Assembly (NCBI RefSeq): GCF_047511655.1
Contig: NC_133390.1
Location: 166,878,583-166,942,582, forward strand
Source of the DNA: Castor canadensis
Lineage: Eukaryota > Chordata > Mammalia > Rodentia > Castoridae
Direction: 5' to 3'
DNA: 64,000 nt
Each line of letters starts with the position of its first letter. Positions within the stretch are counted from its first letter, which is position 1. Positions 12,371 to 24,300 of this stretch are shown here, piece by piece. The notes under the pieces are model-generated. The model saw only the letters and a program-made list of their open reading frames with translations, searched no databases and had not been told where the DNA came from. The position numbers and the translations under genes were made by a program.

Positions 12371-12804
12371 TCTATTACACATCAGTAAGGGCAGGCATGG
12401 AGTTGAAATCACACAGCTAAGGGGTTTGGCAGGATTCACAGGAAACTTGTATTTAGCGAGCACCTACTGTGCTGCTAAATCTAGTGCTGCCAGAAACCAC
12501 ACACCCTCACACGTGTCTATGCTCGTGCATACACACACATGCATGCGTGCACACAGGCTCAGAGTAAAATAGGCAACTTGGTTTTCATTTTTCGAAACCT
12601 TTATATTATAAAACAAAACAGATGCAACAAACCAAGCAAATTTAATTTGTACCTTACAGAATAATTTCAAAACAAACACTGTTAACCTCCACCCAGGTCA
12701 AGAAATAGAACTTTCCAGCTTCTCCAGGAGCCTCTCCAAGTCCCCCTTCCTGATTCCAGCCTTCCCCAAACCACGAGCTTTTATGGTAATCATTTCCTTA
12801 CACT

Positions 12805-12975
12805 TCTTTTAAAAACATTTTTATTAGTATGTATTAGTTGTACAGAGGGTTTGTTGCAACATTTCCATATATGTGTGCAGTGTACCCCAGTTTGGTTCAT
12901 CCCCTCCATTACTTTCTCTCCTCCCCCTCCTCTCTTTACACTTCCTCATGGCTCAAGCATCTTAGTGGTCATTCC
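12805..12975 (-). mobile_element. L1-like fragment
   Basis: Shares ATTAGTATGTATTAGTTGTAC-like and TTTCCATATATG blocks with 21950-22105. It reads as an antisense copy of a rodent L1 3' region. Confidence 0.4.
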
Positions 12976-13039
12976 TACACGTTCTTGTTTTGTCTTTTCC
13001 TCTCTCCCTCTGTCCCTTCCTTCCTTCCTTCCTCCCCTT

Positions 13040-13275
13040 CTTTCTTTCATAGTGCTAGGAATGAAACCCAGGGCCTGGCGCATGGTAGGCCAGTACTCTA
13101 TCACTGAGCCACAACCCCCCAGCTCTTGCCTTCTCCATTTTTAAAACATAATATGGCTTTTTTTTATACAGCGTCTTGATATGTAATCAAGGCTGGTCTT
13201 AAACTCATGATCCTCCTGTCTTAGTCTCCTGGGTGCTGGAATTATAGGTGTGAACCATCATGCCTAGCTTGATAT
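13040..13275 (-). mobile_element. Antisense ID plus B1-like SINE pair
   Basis: ID-type at 13040-13122, then B1-like at 13155-13275 (CTCATGATCCTCCTGTCTTA). A TTCC tract (13016-13050) adjoins. Confidence 0.7.
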
Positions 13276-14147
13276 GACTTTTAAACCTCTCTTAATTTAT
13301 AGGTTCCCCTCTTCCTTGGGGTTTATCTGTTGAAGAATTCAGGCCGCTTGATTAGTAGAGTTTCTCAAAGTCTGGATTTTGTACATTGAATCCTCATAGC
13401 ATGGCACTCTGCTCTCTGCTCTTCCTGTCAAATAGCAACTACATCAGTCCCAGGCTCCATCCTTAGGCATGATTGTACATGGTGCTGGATTCTGTTTTGA
13501 GAACACATGCATACCCCTCTTGTTTCCTCGCCATTTTCAGAGGGTGATCATTTAGTGTTTTCCTGAAAATCATCACAAACTTGGGAATTTAAGTGTATTT
13601 GATAACTTTCAATCAATTGCAATTACCATCTTTGTTGCAGCTGAAATCGTCCCGTCTGCAGGTTAGCTTCTGAGTCCTTTTCATGGGACCCTAGTACAGT
13701 AATAGGTCCCTTGTTATCCGCTGTGAGAAGCTATTCCAGGCTTGTATATTTCCTGCTACAGATCTGGAATCTGCCATTTCTTCAAAAAGTTCTTTTTTTT
13801 TTTAATTGAACACGGCATTTCATAACTATTATCCAGGTGCAAGGTGTGCTCACTGCTGCTATGTTGGTCATTGCTTCCAGGCCTTTTTCATGCATAGAAC
13901 TAGGTTTTAGATAGATATACATACATATACACACATTTTTTCTCAAATAGTCTTAAATTCATACTGAATGCAAATACAGCACTGCAGAACTTTCACTTAA
14001 CCTCTTCTATAGGTCCCTTCTTCGACACTTGGAATCTTTGATTTTAAAGGACACGGGGGCTAATAAAATGAAAAGATTCTATCTGTGTTGGTTTTAGTCC
14101 ACTTTACACATACAAGTCTCAGAATAACGAGTAAAACTACCACCACT
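13276..14147. other. Intergenic stretch
   Basis: AT-rich, no gene seen. The 13780-13990 part is weakly L1-like. Confidence 0.4.
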
Positions 14148-14335
14148 AGCCTCAGCTACTCAGGAGGCTGATACAAGAGGAGATGAAGTGGCTCAAGCAG
14201 TAAGAGCACCTGCTTAGCAAGCGTGAGGCCCTGAGTTCAAATCCCAGTGCTACCAGGAAAAAAAAAGAAGCTCACTTGAGCCTATGGGCAACAGTGAGAA
14301 CCTGCCTCAGAAAAAAAGAAAGACGACTTCATTCT
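14148..14335 (+). mobile_element. ID-type SINE inside a B1-like SINE
   Basis: CAGCTACTCAGGAGGCTGA is followed at once by an ID unit (14180-14270), and the B1-like end resumes at about 14275 (TTGAGCCTATGGGCAACAG). Confidence 0.65.
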
Positions 14336-14403
14336 CCTGAAGTAGTCTGCACAGCCAATAAAGACACACACGTTTCCAAAATATATAAATAGATAAAAAT
14401 AAA

Positions 14404-14412
14404 GACAGAGAA

Positions 14413-14445
<33 letters not shown>

Positions 14446-14446
14446 C
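14404..14446 (+). repeat. (GA)n(GAGACA)n microsatellite
   Basis: A GA run passing into four GAGACA units. Confidence 0.85.
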
Positions 14447-14449
14447 ATT

Positions 14450-15540
14450 GGTTCTAAGAAATTGTCTGAGTTCAGTCATGTGCCCTAAAAACAGACATCT
14501 CAGGTATTTCCAGCCCCCTCCAGCACATACCCACTGTCAAGATCTCTTTCTTCAGAGACTGGGTGAAGCTAGGAGAGCAGAATGTTTGCAGCCTTCCACA
14601 TAAGGATGCAGGGCAAGCTGCCCTCCAGCAATCTTTCTTTTCTGGAGTAGGGTGATCATGACCAACGGACATTTCATGTCACAATGTACCAGAAGGCTGC
14701 ACAAGTCATTCCACTGAATGCTTTCAAAGGAGTCCCTAAACCAGGAGCACATCCTCATTTTACACATAGAGAAATGGATCATTTCAAGGGGTTGTTCCAA
14801 GTCTGTTTCTTCTGAGTGGCCAAGGCAGAAAAGAAGATAGAAGTTCAAATCCCTGCTCCAATGCATGCTTATCTTGTGACCATGGACATTTTTTTTGTCC
14901 TTCCCTGAGCCTGTTTTCCAACCTGGAAAGACAAAGATACAAGCAGCCTATATGACCTCTAAAGCAAAGTATAATTTGGTATAGTGATGTCATACTGACC
15001 TAAGTTCATATCCGGTTTGGATTTTAATGTCCTTTTCTATAAATGAGATGCCCTCCTAGTTGCAGTTGTAAGGCATAATTGATATCATACAAGCACAAGC
15101 ACAGTGCCTGGCGTATACAATCGCTCAAAAAGTGGAAATTCTTTTTGTTGTCGTTGTGGTTGTTTATCTGAGATCATTCCCCCTTTGAGATAACTCAGTT
15201 CTCTAAAATGTGTCACTAAGAGGAACAAGAAATAGTGATCCTCAGACCAAGTTCTCCTGTTGGCAACATGGAGTACTGGGCTCCATGTGTCACCAGTAAA
15301 CTGAGTCTGGATTGAGGAAAGGGATTTATCCCAATATCTAAGACTGCATGGTTAGGAGAAGACCATTACTTGCCCTTGCCATAAGAGCTGCCACTTGTGA
15401 GTGAGCACTTGCTATTTCTCTAGGTTAGGGAAAGGGTATTCTCTTATGAGTTATTTAATTAACTTTTTGCCCATGAGGAACTAGAAGCTTTGGGAATTTG
15501 AATGATTTAGCCAAGGTCACAAAACTGGGATTAAGGTTAC
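14450..15540. other. Intergenic stretch
   Basis: Contains weak MIR-like pieces near 14825-15130. No gene seen. Confidence 0.4.
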
Positions 15541-15547
15541 CAGATTT

Positions 15548-15945
15548 TGGTAGGCTGAATAATGTCCTTATTCTAACCTGTGGGATTTGTGAATACCTTA
15601 CTTCACATGGTAAAAGGGAAGTTGTAGATGTGATTAAGGATTTTGAAATGGGGAGATTATCCTGGCAGACCTAATGTAATCTAAGAGTCCTTATAAGAGA
15701 GAGGCAAGAGGATCAGTCAATAATAGCTGGGAAGCAAAAGGTCAAAGTGATCTGAGGAAGGCCTTGAACCTGAGAATGCAAGACTTGGCCTCTGCAAGGC
15801 GAAAAAGGCAAGAGAATGGATTTTCCTCGAGATCTCCAGAGAGAATTCAGCCTTGCCAGTGCCTCGATTGTAGACTTCTGGCCTGCAGCACTTTAAGAGA
15901 ATAAATTTGTTTTATTTTAAGCCGCTAACTCTCAATAATTTGTTT
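15548..15945 (+). mobile_element. Old LTR-like element
   Basis: Contains the familiar GTGATTAAGGATTTTGAAATGG, CCTTATAAGAGAGAGGCA and AATAAATTTGTTTTATTT blocks of a mammal-wide LTR-like repeat. I do not name the family. Confidence 0.55.
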
Positions 15946-16482
15946 TTTGTTTGTTTGCCTGCTTTGAGACAGGATCTCATTATATAGCCTAGGCTGTTTT
16001 ATATATAGACCAGGTAAGGAGCTGGTACATTTTTTTCAAACTGCCACTGTCCGGAGGGAACTTCATGAATCCCAAAGCAAGAAACAGGTAATTATTGGAT
16101 CAGGACTGAGAACAAGAATCGTATTATAGATGAAGAAACTGAGGCCCAGGAGGAACGAGGACCTGCCCACGGTCACTCAGATCGATGTACTCTGGGTGGG
16201 AATCTTCTCCTTGGAGCAGCGCATCCTGGTGGCAGCTGTGGCGGGAAAAATTCTGGAATGCTAAACTTGAAGTCTGAATTAGTCCTTTATTGCAGTGACT
16301 ACGCTTATTCTTTCATGAAATGGGGGATTTGCAGAACTAGTAGGATTTAATGAGAAAATGGTTCTCGATGGCAGCTGCTTTCTCAGGGTCTCGGTTTCTC
16401 CCATCTATACACAGGGCTGAACAAACTGCTGGCGCTCCTGGTTCTTCCTAATTAGGCTGGGTTCCATCGCACAAAATTCTCG

Positions 16483-16495
16483 CCGCCAGGTGGCG
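16483..16495 (+). promoter_or_regulatory. CTCF-like core site
   Basis: CCGCCAGGTGGCG fits the CTCF core CCRSYAGRKGGCR at every position. It sits at the upstream edge of the TTPAL CpG island, a common place for CTCF. Binding is inferred. Confidence 0.55.
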
Positions 16496-16522
16496 ACAGA
16501 CCAGCAGCAACGCGCTGAGCGT

Positions 16523-16534
16523 TGCGCATGCGCA
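16523..16534 (+). promoter_or_regulatory. NRF1 palindrome
   Basis: TGCGCATGCGCA is the perfect NRF1 dimer site, placed between the CTCF-like site and the ETS site, some 150 bp before the splice donor. Confidence 0.65.
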
Positions 16535-16559
16535 CTCCCAGGCGGGCCCCGCCTTCCCA

Positions 16560-16689
16560 CGCCTCGCACGTCACTTCCGGAGCGGGGGGGCCGGGCTGGC
16601 CTCGCGGGGAGTGCGGGTCGGTTTTGTGCGCGTTGCCAGACGAGGCTCCCGCCGCCGATTGACCCGCGCTCCGCCCCGCAGCCGGGCCG
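16560..16689 (+). other. TTPAL: TTPAL non-coding first exon (5' end approximate)
   Basis: A clean splice donor, GCCG|GTGAGT, lies at 16689/16690 inside the CpG island 4.2 kb before the TTPAL start codon. There is no TATA box, as expected for a CpG promoter with several start points, so the 5' edge is a guess. The link to the coding exon is inferred from strand, distance and absence of another gene. Confidence 0.65.
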
Positions 16690-17329
16690 GTGAGTGCCCG
16701 CGAGCCCGTGGTGCGCCCTGGGGACCGACAAGAGGGACCCTGAGAGGGAGGGATAACCGGAAGTGGGCCAGCGGAGCGAGAGACCCCAGGAAATGGGGAC
16801 ACCTGGGGAGGGGGCGACCGCCGGAAGTTGGGGGCCTTGGAAGGTTGTCTGCGGGATGTGGAGTCCCTGGGGCTCCAATTCTGGCCTCTCATTGTTGGGG
16901 CGGGGGAAGGAGATGCTCCACCAAATGATGGACTCCAGGTGGGGAAGATTCCCATCTTCACCCTCACGAATGGGGTTTGCATCCTGTCCGTTTGTCCACC
17001 CATCTGCTCATGCATCAGACTATGACAACCGCTGCTGAAGCCTTGGAGATTAAACAGGAATCCCCAGGTGGAGCGGTAGAGATTATGAGCCTTCCCCCCA
17101 GGGCGGTGACCCTTCCTTCCCTGCTTCACTAAGTGTGTGCCCTTGGGCATATCACTTATTCTGTAACCCTACTTTCACCCCACGCCGCCATGCAGCTGGC
17201 ACTGGGGATAGTGGTCATAATGGCAGGCAAGTTCTCTGCCCTTGTGGAATTCACGTTCCAGGGGGTGAATACCACTTTTCCAAAATGGAAACAGCAATAA
17301 TGTGTTCATCAAATACTGTGAATATTCAA

Positions 17330-17398
17330 CGGGCTGAGGATGTAGCTCAGTGCTTGCACGAAGCCCTGTGTTCAATTCCCCACCACTGCAAACAAAAA
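17330..17398 (+). mobile_element. ID-type SINE
   Basis: GGATGTAGCTCAGTGCTTGC shows the older, simple ID form. Confidence 0.65.
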
Positions 17399-18420
17399 GA
17401 TTAAATGAGAAAAACGATGTTAAGTGCTGAGCACAGTGCCTGATTCATGGAAAAACACTCAAGGGTGTATCATCTCTCTTCATCATTCCACTATGTTGTA
17501 AGCTTCATAAGGTAAAGATTTGCATTGTTTGCTGTTGTGTTCCTATTCATGAGCACAGTGCCTGACGCATATGGTCTGTAATTATTTGATACGTGAATGG
17601 GTGGTGGAGCTGACTCTGAGGAGTTTCATGAAAACTCCTGTAACACTGAACTGCAGTTTCTGAAAGAGAAATAGAAACCCTGTGCTGTGGTTAAACTGAA
17701 GGGAACCACCTTGGGGAAGTCAAGGAAGGCTTCACACATGAGGTGACATTGCAGTTGGGCCTTGAAGGTGATGAGTGAGTTGTCTGGTTGGCAACAACAA
17801 GGAGAGGAGATTCCAGGCAGAGGGTATCAGAAGTGCATGAGGTGTTCTGAGAATGGCAGGTCATTAGATTGTTTGGATTGGCAGGGACAGACAGGAGGAG
17901 AGGCTGGAGAGGGGCTTTGAGGCTAGGCCTGTAGCCTGTTGACACTAATCTGACTCTCAGGTAAACACTGGATTAGGGTTGCAGGTACCTGTTTGTGACT
18001 GCCATGGAACAGCCCAGGGTAGGTCCCAGGAAGCCTGGATTGTTCCATTCCTTACCCAGCCTACCTCTGCCAAGCACGCCACATTCATTCAACAAATGTT
18101 TACGGAATGCAGGCTAGGTATCTAATACCATGTTAGGTGCCAAGTTTATATTAATGATCAAGACAGACATGGGTATCACCCACAAATTGCCTATAGACAA
18201 CGACAAGAGTGGGAGAAGTGCTATGACAGAGAGCTCCTTTTGGGGGCATCTGACATGGGTTGGAGTCAGTGAAGGCTGACTGCTTCAAGCCACCATTCTC
18301 TCTCACCTAAATTATTCCACTAGGCCCTGTGTGGTCTTCTTCCTCCATCCTCATCTTACAGTCCATCCTCAAGACAACAGCATGTCCTTCTGAATTATAC
18401 ATCAGATCATGTCACCTATA

Positions 18421-18423
<3 letters not shown>

Positions 18424-18470
<47 letters not shown>

Positions 18471-18471
18471 C
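18424..18471 (+). repeat. (CT)n(CA)n compound microsatellite
   Basis: About 16 CT units then nine CA units, in TTPAL intron 1. Confidence 0.95.
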
Positions 18472-18753
18472 CATGCTCCCTCTTCACTTAGGGTAAAAAT
18501 TGAAGTTCTTAACCGAGCACAAGCCCTGGCCACTGGGCCCCCAGTAACCCTCTGAATTCATCTGCTCGAGTTCCTACTTTGGCTCTAGCCACTCTGTCTC
18601 CTTGCTGTTGCTCAAAAAAGACAGGCATTTCCTTCATTTGGCTTTGCATTTGTTCATTCCCTAGATGTACAAGACTTGCTCCTTCACCTCTGTCATCTTT
18701 GTTCAAGTGTCACCTAGGTGAGCCTTCCCCGAGTACCCTATTTATTTTTTTTT

Positions 18754-18755
18754 CC

Positions 18756-18806
<51 letters not shown>

Positions 18807-18812
18807 GAGCAC
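18754..18812 (-). pseudogene. U6 snRNA retro-pseudogene (5' 59 nt only)
   Basis: The minus strand begins GTGCTCGCTTCGGCAGCAC and matches U6 up to ...TTAGCATGG, then turns into a short A run. It is flanked by a 16-bp direct repeat (18729-18744 and 18813-18828). That is a U6 RNA copied by L1 machinery. It lacks the 3' half and any upstream PSE/TATA, so it is not a gene. Confidence 0.93.
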
Positions 18813-18964
18813 CCGAGTACCCTATTTAAAATTGCATAGACTGCCTCCTACCTTCATTAGAATCTAAGCTCAATGAAGGCAGGATTCTTTGTCCACTTCT
18901 GTATCCCCAGGACCTGGAAAAGGGCTTAGTACATCATAAGTTCTCAATATATGTTGAATGGGGA

Positions 18965-19170
18965 GAGATAAGGTAGGGCATGTCTGTAATCCCAGCTACT
19001 CAGGAGACTAAGGCAGGTAGTTCTTAAGTTTGAGGCTTGCCTGAGCAAAGTTAGAACTTATCTCTAAAACAAAATACAAAACAAAAGGGATGGGGTGTTG
19101 CTTAAGTGGTAGAGCACTTGCCTGGCATGCATGAGGTCCTAAGTTCAATCCCCAGTACCAATAAAAAATG
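18965..19170 (+). mobile_element. Dimeric 7SL+tRNA-like SINE
   Basis: GTAATCCCAGCTACTCAGGA head, then TTAAGTGGTAGAGCACTTGC. Confidence 0.75.
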
Positions 19171-19584
19171 TTGAATGAGTGAAGTAGTATATAATCAGGA
19201 CTTAAGGGTGAATCAGTGTGGTTCAGGTGAGGGACTGGAAGAAGAGCATGCCAGTGGGATGGGGATATGGTCAGGATGGGAACATACCTTTGGGAGGAGG
19301 TGAAAGAAGTTGGGTGGGGCCAGAGGTTGGCATGCAAGAGATGCAGTGGACAGACCAAAGATTCGGAAGGAGGGACCTGCTTGGTCACTGAAGGGAGTCC
19401 GGCCAGATGCAGCCAGGACATCACAGGTATGTGCAGAAACTCTTGAGGTGGTCCCTGCTTTCCTTGAGCTCAGAATGGAGGCTCAGTGGTGGCTTGTGGA
19501 CAAGAGCTTGGGCTTTGGGACTAGGCAATCCTATTGCCACCTTATTTGTGGGCTGTCTCAGCTCTTTCAGTTTTTTCATTCAAA

Positions 19585-19975
19585 AGTGTGTTAGTTCAGC
19601 TTTCCCCAGAAGCAGACACTAGGATCTAGAGACTCCATAGGCAACTCATGAACTTTATTGAAGGCAATGCCTGTGACAGATCAAAGGGAAGGGTGCTGGA
19701 GAAGTCAGGAGGAGCTTTCGGTCAGTGAAGCAGGTCTGGCAGGAGGTTTGGTCCTTAAGAGCCTCCGAGGATAGTGTTGGCCCAGAAAGGGTTCAACCAG
19801 GCTAACAGGGAGTCCTTGAACTGGGGTTGCCTGTTAGAGGAGTCTGCATTGCTCAGTCACTGGCAAAGAGTGGTCTGTGGAAAGCAGTACCAGCTGGAGG
19901 ACGCATCTGGACTGCAGCTAGGGCCACTTGTCAGTTGTTTCCCCAGCAGCAGATCTCACCAGTGGCTCCCGCGAT
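19585..19975 (-). mobile_element. Possible old LTR fragment
   Basis: Opens with a TTCAGCTTTCCCCAGAAGCAG block often seen at the edge of old LTRs, with ACTTTATTGAAGG (an AATAAA in reverse). Assignment is weak. Confidence 0.3.
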
Positions 19976-20159
19976 AAGTTGCATGACTGCGTGTTAAAAA
20001 TACAAACAGTAAAGTAAAAATCCATCTCAAATCTAGTTGTCCTAGAGGTACCCATTGGTAACAGTTTCTTTCTGTCTTTTTTTTGGTGGTTCTGTGGTAT
20101 GAACTAGGGCTTCATGCTTGAACCACTCTGCCAACCCTGTAACCGTTTCTTTTATCTCC

Positions 20160-20560
20160 TTCTCCACAAACGTGATTATTTTCTGGTTGCTCTTCTGCAA
20201 CCTGCCTTTCCCTTAATGTGTCAGTTCGTAAGCTGTGCCTAATTTCTTTTCTTGACTGAATAGTGCTCCATTCCTATGGTAGCATTCCTCAACTGTTCTT
20301 CTGTTGTGAGGCTAAGGTATCTCCAGTTATTTGCTATTATAATCAGTACTTGCAATGGACTTGTGCATATTTTACAAATATGTACAGGTATATGTTCTAG
20401 GAATGGAATTGCTGAGCCAGTCCTAGGGTGGTTTTAAAGTTTGACAGATACTGACAGACTGCCCTCATGAGAGGCTATGTCCGTGTTCACTCTTCCTAGA
20501 ATTTCTCAGTACCTGTTTTTATTTTTGTCAGCCTGAATTTCAAAGATGTTTCAATTCACA
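20160..20560 (+). mobile_element. Old L1 3' fragment
   Basis: Degenerate L1-tail motifs: GAATAGTGCTCCATTCCTATGG, then ATTATAATCAGTACTTGCAA and GGAATTGCTGAGCCAGTCC. It ends about 180 bp before the possible TTPAL acceptor. Confidence 0.5.
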
Positions 20561-20864
20561 TTCATTTAATGATGAGTAAGGTCGAGCCCCTATTCACACA
20601 CTTTAAGGAAGGTATGGTGTTTGATGTGGAAGGCTTATTTTAGGCCATAGCTGCCTGTGCGACTTCCAGGAGATTCTAACTGCATCAGTCTGGACGTGGA
20701 CCTGGACATACGGTTCAGATCCAGTTCATTCTCCTACCAGCCGGAGGTTGCTTGGCTCTGACAAAAGAACCTCTGTGTCCTGCTGTCTTGGGTTTGATGT
20801 GAGCATTGCTGAGCCTGCTCATCCTGGCTTGGGGCTTGTGTGTTGGCAGGGACCTTGGTCGCTA

Positions 20865-21309
20865 ATGTCAGAAGAAAGTGACTCTCTGCGAACCAGCCCC
20901 TCTGTGGCCTCGCTCTCCGAGAATGAGCTGCCACCACCGGCTGAGCCTCCTGGTTACGTGTGTTCACTGACAGAGGACCTGGTCACCAAAGCCCGGGAGG
21001 AGCTGCAGGAGAAGCCCGAGTGGAGACTCCGGGATGTGCAGGCCCTTCGCGACATGGTGCGGAAGGAGTACCCCACCCTGAGCACATCCCTGGATGACGC
21101 CTTCCTGTTGCGCTTCCTCCGTGCCCGCAAGTTTGATTACGACCGGGCCCTGCAACTGCTGGTCAACTATCACAGTTGCAGGCGAAGTTGGCCCGAGGTC
21201 TTCACTAACCTGAGGCCATCAGCCCTGAAAGACGTCCTCAATTCCGGATTCCTCACTGTGCTGCCCCACACAGACCCCAGGGGCTGCCATGTCCTCTGCA
21301 TCCGCCCAG
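20865..21309 (+). CDS. TTPAL: TTPAL coding exon 1 (residues 1-148 plus one base)
   Basis: The exon opens at the ATG at 20865 and ends at CCCAG|GTACGC. It encodes the acidic N-terminal tail, the CRAL-TRIO N-terminal helices and the first strand of the lipid-binding domain. The 5' edge of the physical exon is uncertain: acceptor-like CAGs end at 20740 and 20849, and both leave the ATG inside the exon. The end phase (one base, G) fits the next exon to make Asp. Confidence 0.95.
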
Positions 21310-24300
21310 GTACGCCCCTCTGTGCCTGGCCTGCAGTCTGCCTTCTCCCAGGCCCTTTCCCCTCCTTGTCTTAGTCAAGGTTCTTTTGCCTGCAGAAGAC
21401 AAAACCCTACTCATACTAACTTATAAGTAAAGGGAGGACTTGGTGTAAGGAGGCAGGAGCACCTCCCAGCCCGGCTAGCTGAAGGTGCAGCTCTTCCCAG
21501 GCCCTAGAACTAGGAGCAGAGCGCTACTGGGAGCTGAGCTGGCCCTTCCCTGTCTCTACTAGTCTGTGTCCTCTGGATCACACATTTCTGTTGTCCTTCA
21601 TACCTTCTTCACATCTTTTTTTCCTGTAAACTGGCAAAGCTAAATCTGATACCTCTCGGCTCTCAGGCTTACCTGGTCGCCCAGTGAACTGTCCTCAGTG
21701 CAAATTCTAGATTCCCAGGGGAGAGAATCTGGTGGGCTGAGGAATCTGCCCTTGATCATAGGATACAGGCTTAGCTGGCAAGACCCCCTTTCCTCTGAGT
21801 GAGCTAATAAGTACAGGTGTCATTGAGAGGGTGTGGGCTGGGCAAATGACTACACAGGTGCCACTCTGTGCCTCCTCCACCCTGCCCTTTTCCCTGCTTT
21901 GTTAAGTCCTGACAGAATTCACTTATCTATCTATCTATCTGTCTATGTTTTCATTTTTGTTATTATTTTTATTAACATTTTTGTTAGCATATGTTAATTG
22001 TACCAAAAGGGTTTCATTGTGATATTCCTATATATGCATAGAAAATACTTTGATCATATTTTCACTCCCTTTATGACTCCGTATCATCCCTCCCCTTTAT
22101 TTTGCAATTTTTAATAGGTATCATTATTTTCATATAGGATTTGCTTTATTTGTTTATTTATGTATTTATTTTCCTAGTGCTAGTGCTCAAACCCAGGCCA
22201 TCACATGCTAGACAAGTGCTCTACCACTTGAGCCTCAACCCAGCCCTAGATTCACCTGTTGATCTTAGCACTTCAAAGTAGTAATCAGGGTATCTTACAT
22301 TTCTTTTTGTGTTTTCTAAGTTCATTTTCTTTAATGTTATTCAGAAAGTATGAGTAAAGCCAAAGTAAATAAACATTATCACATTTGTTTACACCACTAT
22401 ATTAATGTTACTATTCAAACAATAGCAAGTAGGTAGCAATTTAGGAATTAGGATAGCGATAATACCAAAAAAATTTTCTACCATGTCGATTCTTCTCACG
22501 TCTTTTCCTTCCTTCCTTCCTTCCTTCCTTCCTTCCTTCCTTCCGTCCTTCCCTTTCCTTCCTTCCTTCCTTCCTTCCTTCCTTCCTTCCTTCCTTCCTT
22601 CCATCCTTCCCTTTCCTTCCTTCTTTTTCTTTTTTTTTGGGGGGGTGTGGGACTGGGGTCAGGGCTTTGACTTGCAAAACAGGTGCTATACTGCTTGAGA
22701 CACACCTCCTCCCCAATTCTTCTCATTTCTTTGGCACAGAAGTTTCCAGCAGGGGAGGCTCCCCCCAGCCTTCCCACAGGAGCATTTGGAAAGGTGACCA
22801 GTGACTGGGGGGTGCTAGAGCTCCAGTCTCTGATTCGTAATCCTATTCTGGTCCATGAGAACAATGCACTATAAAGGGAGGAGCAGTCCCCACTCCACCC
22901 ACAGGCTCCATATTTCCATCAGACCAGAGCTCAGAAAAATGGCAAGTAAGATTTCATTGTTCTTCCCAAGCAAGCCAGGAAATGAGAGCATGCTGGCAGC
23001 CCTCATGCTTCTTGAAGGGACACCTCCATGTAAGTTGACACCTCCTTCTGCCTGTAAGCCCCACAGCACTGTCTCCTTAGTCATTCACCAAACTCTCTTT
23101 GTAGTCTAGATCATTCTTTTCAGCCTTTACCATGTACTAGGCACAATGTTAGCAACTTTACCTGCTGTTCTACGTACTTTCCAGAATTAGTTGTTTATTT
23201 TAAAATAAGCATGCAGTTAGATTTCAGGGCACTAAGAGACCTGGAAACCAGCCGACAGGCTTCTCTGCCCTCCCTGTGCTCAACTGATAAGACTTTTACA
23301 AAACAGTCAGATATTACCATACTGCCTGCACCTTGTTGCTGTGTGGTTTCGGCTCTTAGCTTGGGAAGTGAATTTTTGTCTCATGTGTCTGGAGCAGATG
23401 TGGAAGCCCCCCTGCCCCTCCAGCTTTTTAGGAGAAGGCAGGCACACAAAGTTTTGTTCTCAATTGGATTTTGTCTTTGCCTTTTTATAAGCCCTTTTGA
23501 GATGTATGTGATTGAAAAGGTGACATCTGGTTATGTAGGGGTAGGTTTAATCAGCGTGAACAGTAAACTGCAAGCTGGTACAGCTTTTGGACAATTTTTT
23601 TTTCATAGGAATTGAAGTTTTGTCTTTCTAAGAAAGGAGTACCCAGATCTTGATGAGATTTTCTTGAGAATATTGATTAACAGTCCAAAATATTGTCATT
23701 TTTTTCTTTTTCTGAAAGAAAGGAAAGAATCATTAAACATTTGAGGAGTAAGTATTTAAGAGGCATCTACCCTAGAAAGGGGAATTTGAAGACAGGTCTC
23801 TGGAACATAACGTTATGCTCCACCTACAACACCCCCTGAAAGTGATGTATGAGTTAGGACTCAACTCTTTGGGTGGCAAGTGACAGAAAGCCAGTATTGA
23901 TCAGCTGAAAGAACAAAAGGAGGAGAGCTCATTTGCTTAGACAGCTGACAGCTGAACACAGCTGGATTTGGGGGCACTGGGAAGCTCTTTCTCCGCTGAC
24001 CTCAGCATGGTCTTCAGTCTCAGGCCAGCTCTGGCCTCATGGGACCTCTGAGTCTGAGCCTCACACCCTCAACACCATAAGAGGGAGAGAGATGTTCCCT
24101 TTCCCAAGGGTCCTGGAATTAAGTCTCCTTAGCACTGCGTGACCTAGCTTGGATTACACACTGGCCAGGAGAATGTCATACCAGATTGGCCAGCCAGTCC
24201 CCAGTCATTTGCCCAATTTCTGGAGTGAGGAATCAAGTAGGTTCTATCCAAACTTGATGGCAAGAATTGGAAGAGATGATATGAAGATCAGGGGAAACAC

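Larger units (their letters stand above)
16470..16770 (+). promoter_or_regulatory. TTPAL: CpG-island promoter of TTPAL
   Basis: Base composition changes sharply to GC-rich and CpG-dense against AT-rich flanks. Visible sites are a CTCF-like core at 16483-16495, an NRF1 palindrome at 16523-16534, and ETS/GABPA sites at 16571-16580 and 16757-16765. This is a housekeeping-type promoter. Confidence 0.8.
16690..20740 (+). other. TTPAL: TTPAL intron 1
   Basis: About 4 kb. It holds an ID-type SINE (17330-17395), MIR-like sequence, a CT/CA microsatellite (18424-18471), the U6 pseudogene, a 7SL+ID dimer (18965-19170), an LTR-like stretch (19585-19975) and an old L1 3' end (20160-20560). The 3' edge depends on which acceptor is used. 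I see no coding exon in it. Confidence 0.6.

Noticed and set aside
16452..17150. 232-codon open frame on the minus strand across the TTPAL CpG island
   Set aside because: GC-rich DNA keeps frames open by chance; composition is Pro/Ser/Arg/Gly as expected from CpG islands, with no known domain.
18754..18812. Functional U6 gene
   Set aside because: Lacks the 3' half, has an A tail and target duplications, and no promoter.
20748..20864. Extended N-terminus of TTPAL before the ATG at 20865
   Set aside because: The upstream frame is open but has no ATG, and the human protein starts at MSEES.
22505..22622. CRISPR-like or other spaced repeat array
   Set aside because: Simple tandem repeats only; no spacers, and the DNA is mammalian.
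22389..22864. Repetitive Lys/Glu/Gly and Phe/Leu/Pro/Ser frames
   Set aside because: Translations of the TTCC microsatellite.
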